Source of the DNA: Spongilla lacustris
Taxonomy: Eukaryota; Porifera; Demospongiae; Spongillida; Spongillidae
Reading direction: 5' to 3'
Assembly: GCA_949361645.1 (NCBI GenBank)
Contig: OX442415.1
Location: forward strand, 21,681,790 to 21,745,789
DNA length: 64,000 bases
Under the pieces are notes generated by a model. It saw only the letters and a list, made by a program, of their open reading frames with translations, was not told the DNA's origin and made no database searches. A program made the translations under genes and the position numbers. Positions 63,039 to 64,000 of this stretch are shown in pieces (the first letter of the stretch is position 1; each line of letters begins with the position of its first letter).

Positions 63039-63418
63039 ATGTATGTGCTGTCAACGGAGATACCTCTTGTAGGTGCAGGTTGACATACGGCTATTGAATT
63101 GTAGCGTATTGTAGCTAGAAATATATCACAGTTTGCAACCAATACTCCCAACTGCCCTACCATGACAGGTGGCTTAAATTATGCCTCAGAGCAGGAGAAA
63201 GCGATGTTTTTCCTAGTGTTGTAGATTTTATTACCAAACAAGGAAGGATGAAGTTTGTGCGACCTCTGTATAGGTAGGTGGATTCTGGTATGTACACATG
63301 TAGTGTCACAATTTTTATGTAAACATATATTACACTGTGCTTCACTTTTTTACACATGTAGTGTCACAATTTTTATGTAAACATATATTACACTGTGCTT
63401 CACTTTTTTAGATGTTGA
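58764..63418 (+). CDS. LTA4H: LTA4H, leukotriene A4 hydrolase/aminopeptidase (M1), 3' end uncertain
   Basis: Eighteen in-phase exons give 575 residues: 58,764-58,916; 59,488-59,621; 59,673-59,793; 59,865-59,933; 60,423-60,577; 60,666-60,738; 60,932-61,072; 61,125-61,148; 61,216-61,286; 61,338-61,423; 61,494-61,519; 61,748-61,895; 62,037-62,140; 62,208-62,284; 62,349-62,409; 62,461-62,556; 62,816-62,898; 63,169-63,273. It has the exopeptidase motif YGGMEN (E270), the zinc site HEISH (H294, H298) with E317 in LNEGF, and Y382 in SSVPYEKGF, each one number from the human residues. The last recognised segment is [12 protein letters not shown]. The human protein continues about 40 residues. The only acceptor found (63,411) leads to a stop after two codons, so the C-terminus is either truncated or lies in an unrecognised exon. 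Cytosolic zinc aminopeptidase. Confidence 0.9.
60028..60330. repeat. MITE-like inverted repeat in LTA4H intron 4
   Basis: Arms of about 65-75 bp share gcatgtgtt, actaagcatgtggagaata and agggagtaatgtggat in inverse orientation around a ~150-bp centre. No coding capacity. Confidence 0.7.
62968..63032 (+). repeat. (CA)n microsatellite in LTA4H intron 17
   Basis: A pure CA run of about 65 bp. Confidence 0.95.
63292..63412 (+). repeat. Direct duplication at the LTA4H 3' end
   Basis: Two consecutive, almost identical copies of a ~57-bp unit (acatgtagtgtcacaatttt, then ttacactgtgcttcactttt) form the end of intron 18 and supply two candidate polypyrimidine tracts. Only the second is followed by AG. 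63,419-63,946 has no recognised gene. Confidence 0.9.
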
Positions 63419-63946
63419 CTTATAATGTGTGTGTAGTGTATGTATTGCAGTGATTCTCGTATTCACCTTAGTATTGAATAGTTTAAATTCTATGGTGTGT
63501 AGTATGTACAAAACACAATGACAGTATTGACATTCAGAAACGATTTGCTCACCATTTTTCAGGCATTTTGCATTTTTTTCAGTTAAACTACGGAAAGGTG
63601 TCTCTGTATTTTACTCATTTATAATGCGATAGGTAACCTTTTAAAAATGTACTTGCATGGAGATACAGGTACATCTGCATGGGCATTAGGGCACATAGAG
63701 CACTGAGTAAAATGATGAGATTAATAAATTTGAAAAGACATTTTTGTATAATAATCATGATAAATTTAACCTTAATACAGTCCCATATATTAACATATAC
63801 ATGTAAATTTGACTAGTTCTGCCTGTACATGTAAGCCTATTAAATTGACTTCTATCCTTTCAAATTGTAGAACTGTATTGTATTGATCCATCTGGGCCTT
63901 GAAAACATTATACATGTACATATGCGTAATTGTTATTAGTTTGTAC

Positions 63947-63952
63947 AATAAA
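63947..63952 (+). terminator. Candidate poly(A) signal for LTA4H
   Basis: AATAAA about 670 bp after the last recognised LTA4H exon. If used, the 3' UTR would be long, or an unrecognised final exon lies in between. Confidence 0.4.
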
Positions 63953-64000
63953 GTTCGCACAACTTTCTATTTTTACCACATCATTTACCGTATTTTGCTT

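Overview
This is a eukaryotic window. Genes are split into many short exons with GT-AG (twice GC-AG) introns, the proteins are animal families, and about half the window is transposon-derived. The gene set (SNIP1, DCP1, PFKFB, AK9, hyaluronidase, PQBP1, a retinol-dehydrogenase-type SDR, LTA4H) is metazoan. Compact genes, 55-95 bp bidirectional promoters and an invertebrate LINE family would fit a sponge or another early-branching animal, but that placement is inference.

Layout. 1-18 kb is mainly mobile DNA. It holds a tyrosine-recombinase element with split direct repeats (A1 - ORFs - B1 A2 B2) at 3548-8925; a fold-back element with a 6-bp target duplication inside it (4443-6254); satellite-like repeats (9.2-10.86 kb); an inverted-repeat element with internal tandem repeats (10.92-12.83 kb); a near-perfect palindromic element split by a LINE fragment (12,969-15,668); a partial glycosyltransferase gene (16.3-17.1 kb, minus); and a second LINE fragment (17.1-17.9 kb).

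18.8-36 kb is well ordered. SNIP1 (minus) and DCP1 (plus) start 94 bp apart, followed by PFKFB (plus). I traced their exons with phases that agree at every junction. 37.2-48.8 kb is a large inverted duplication holding two damaged copies of an AK9-like multidomain adenylate kinase. Several apparent lesions are shared by both arms. The minus-strand copy continues outside the duplication to a recognisable AK9 C-terminus near 42.74 kb. Decayed hyaluronidase exon fragments sit beside it.

49.7-64 kb holds a hyaluronidase (minus) head-to-head with PQBP1 (plus, start codons 55 bp apart), a two-exon retinol-dehydrogenase-like SDR lacking the usual catalytic serine (minus), another LINE 3' fragment, and LTA4H/aminopeptidase (plus) to the window end.

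Functionally this is unrelated housekeeping: RNA decapping and splicing (DCP1, SNIP1, PQBP1), sugar and nucleotide metabolism (PFKFB, AK9) and hydrolases. No operon-like pathway links them. The palindromic ACATGTACATGT word is very common in introns and spacers from about 19 kb onward and rare in the transposon-rich first 18 kb.
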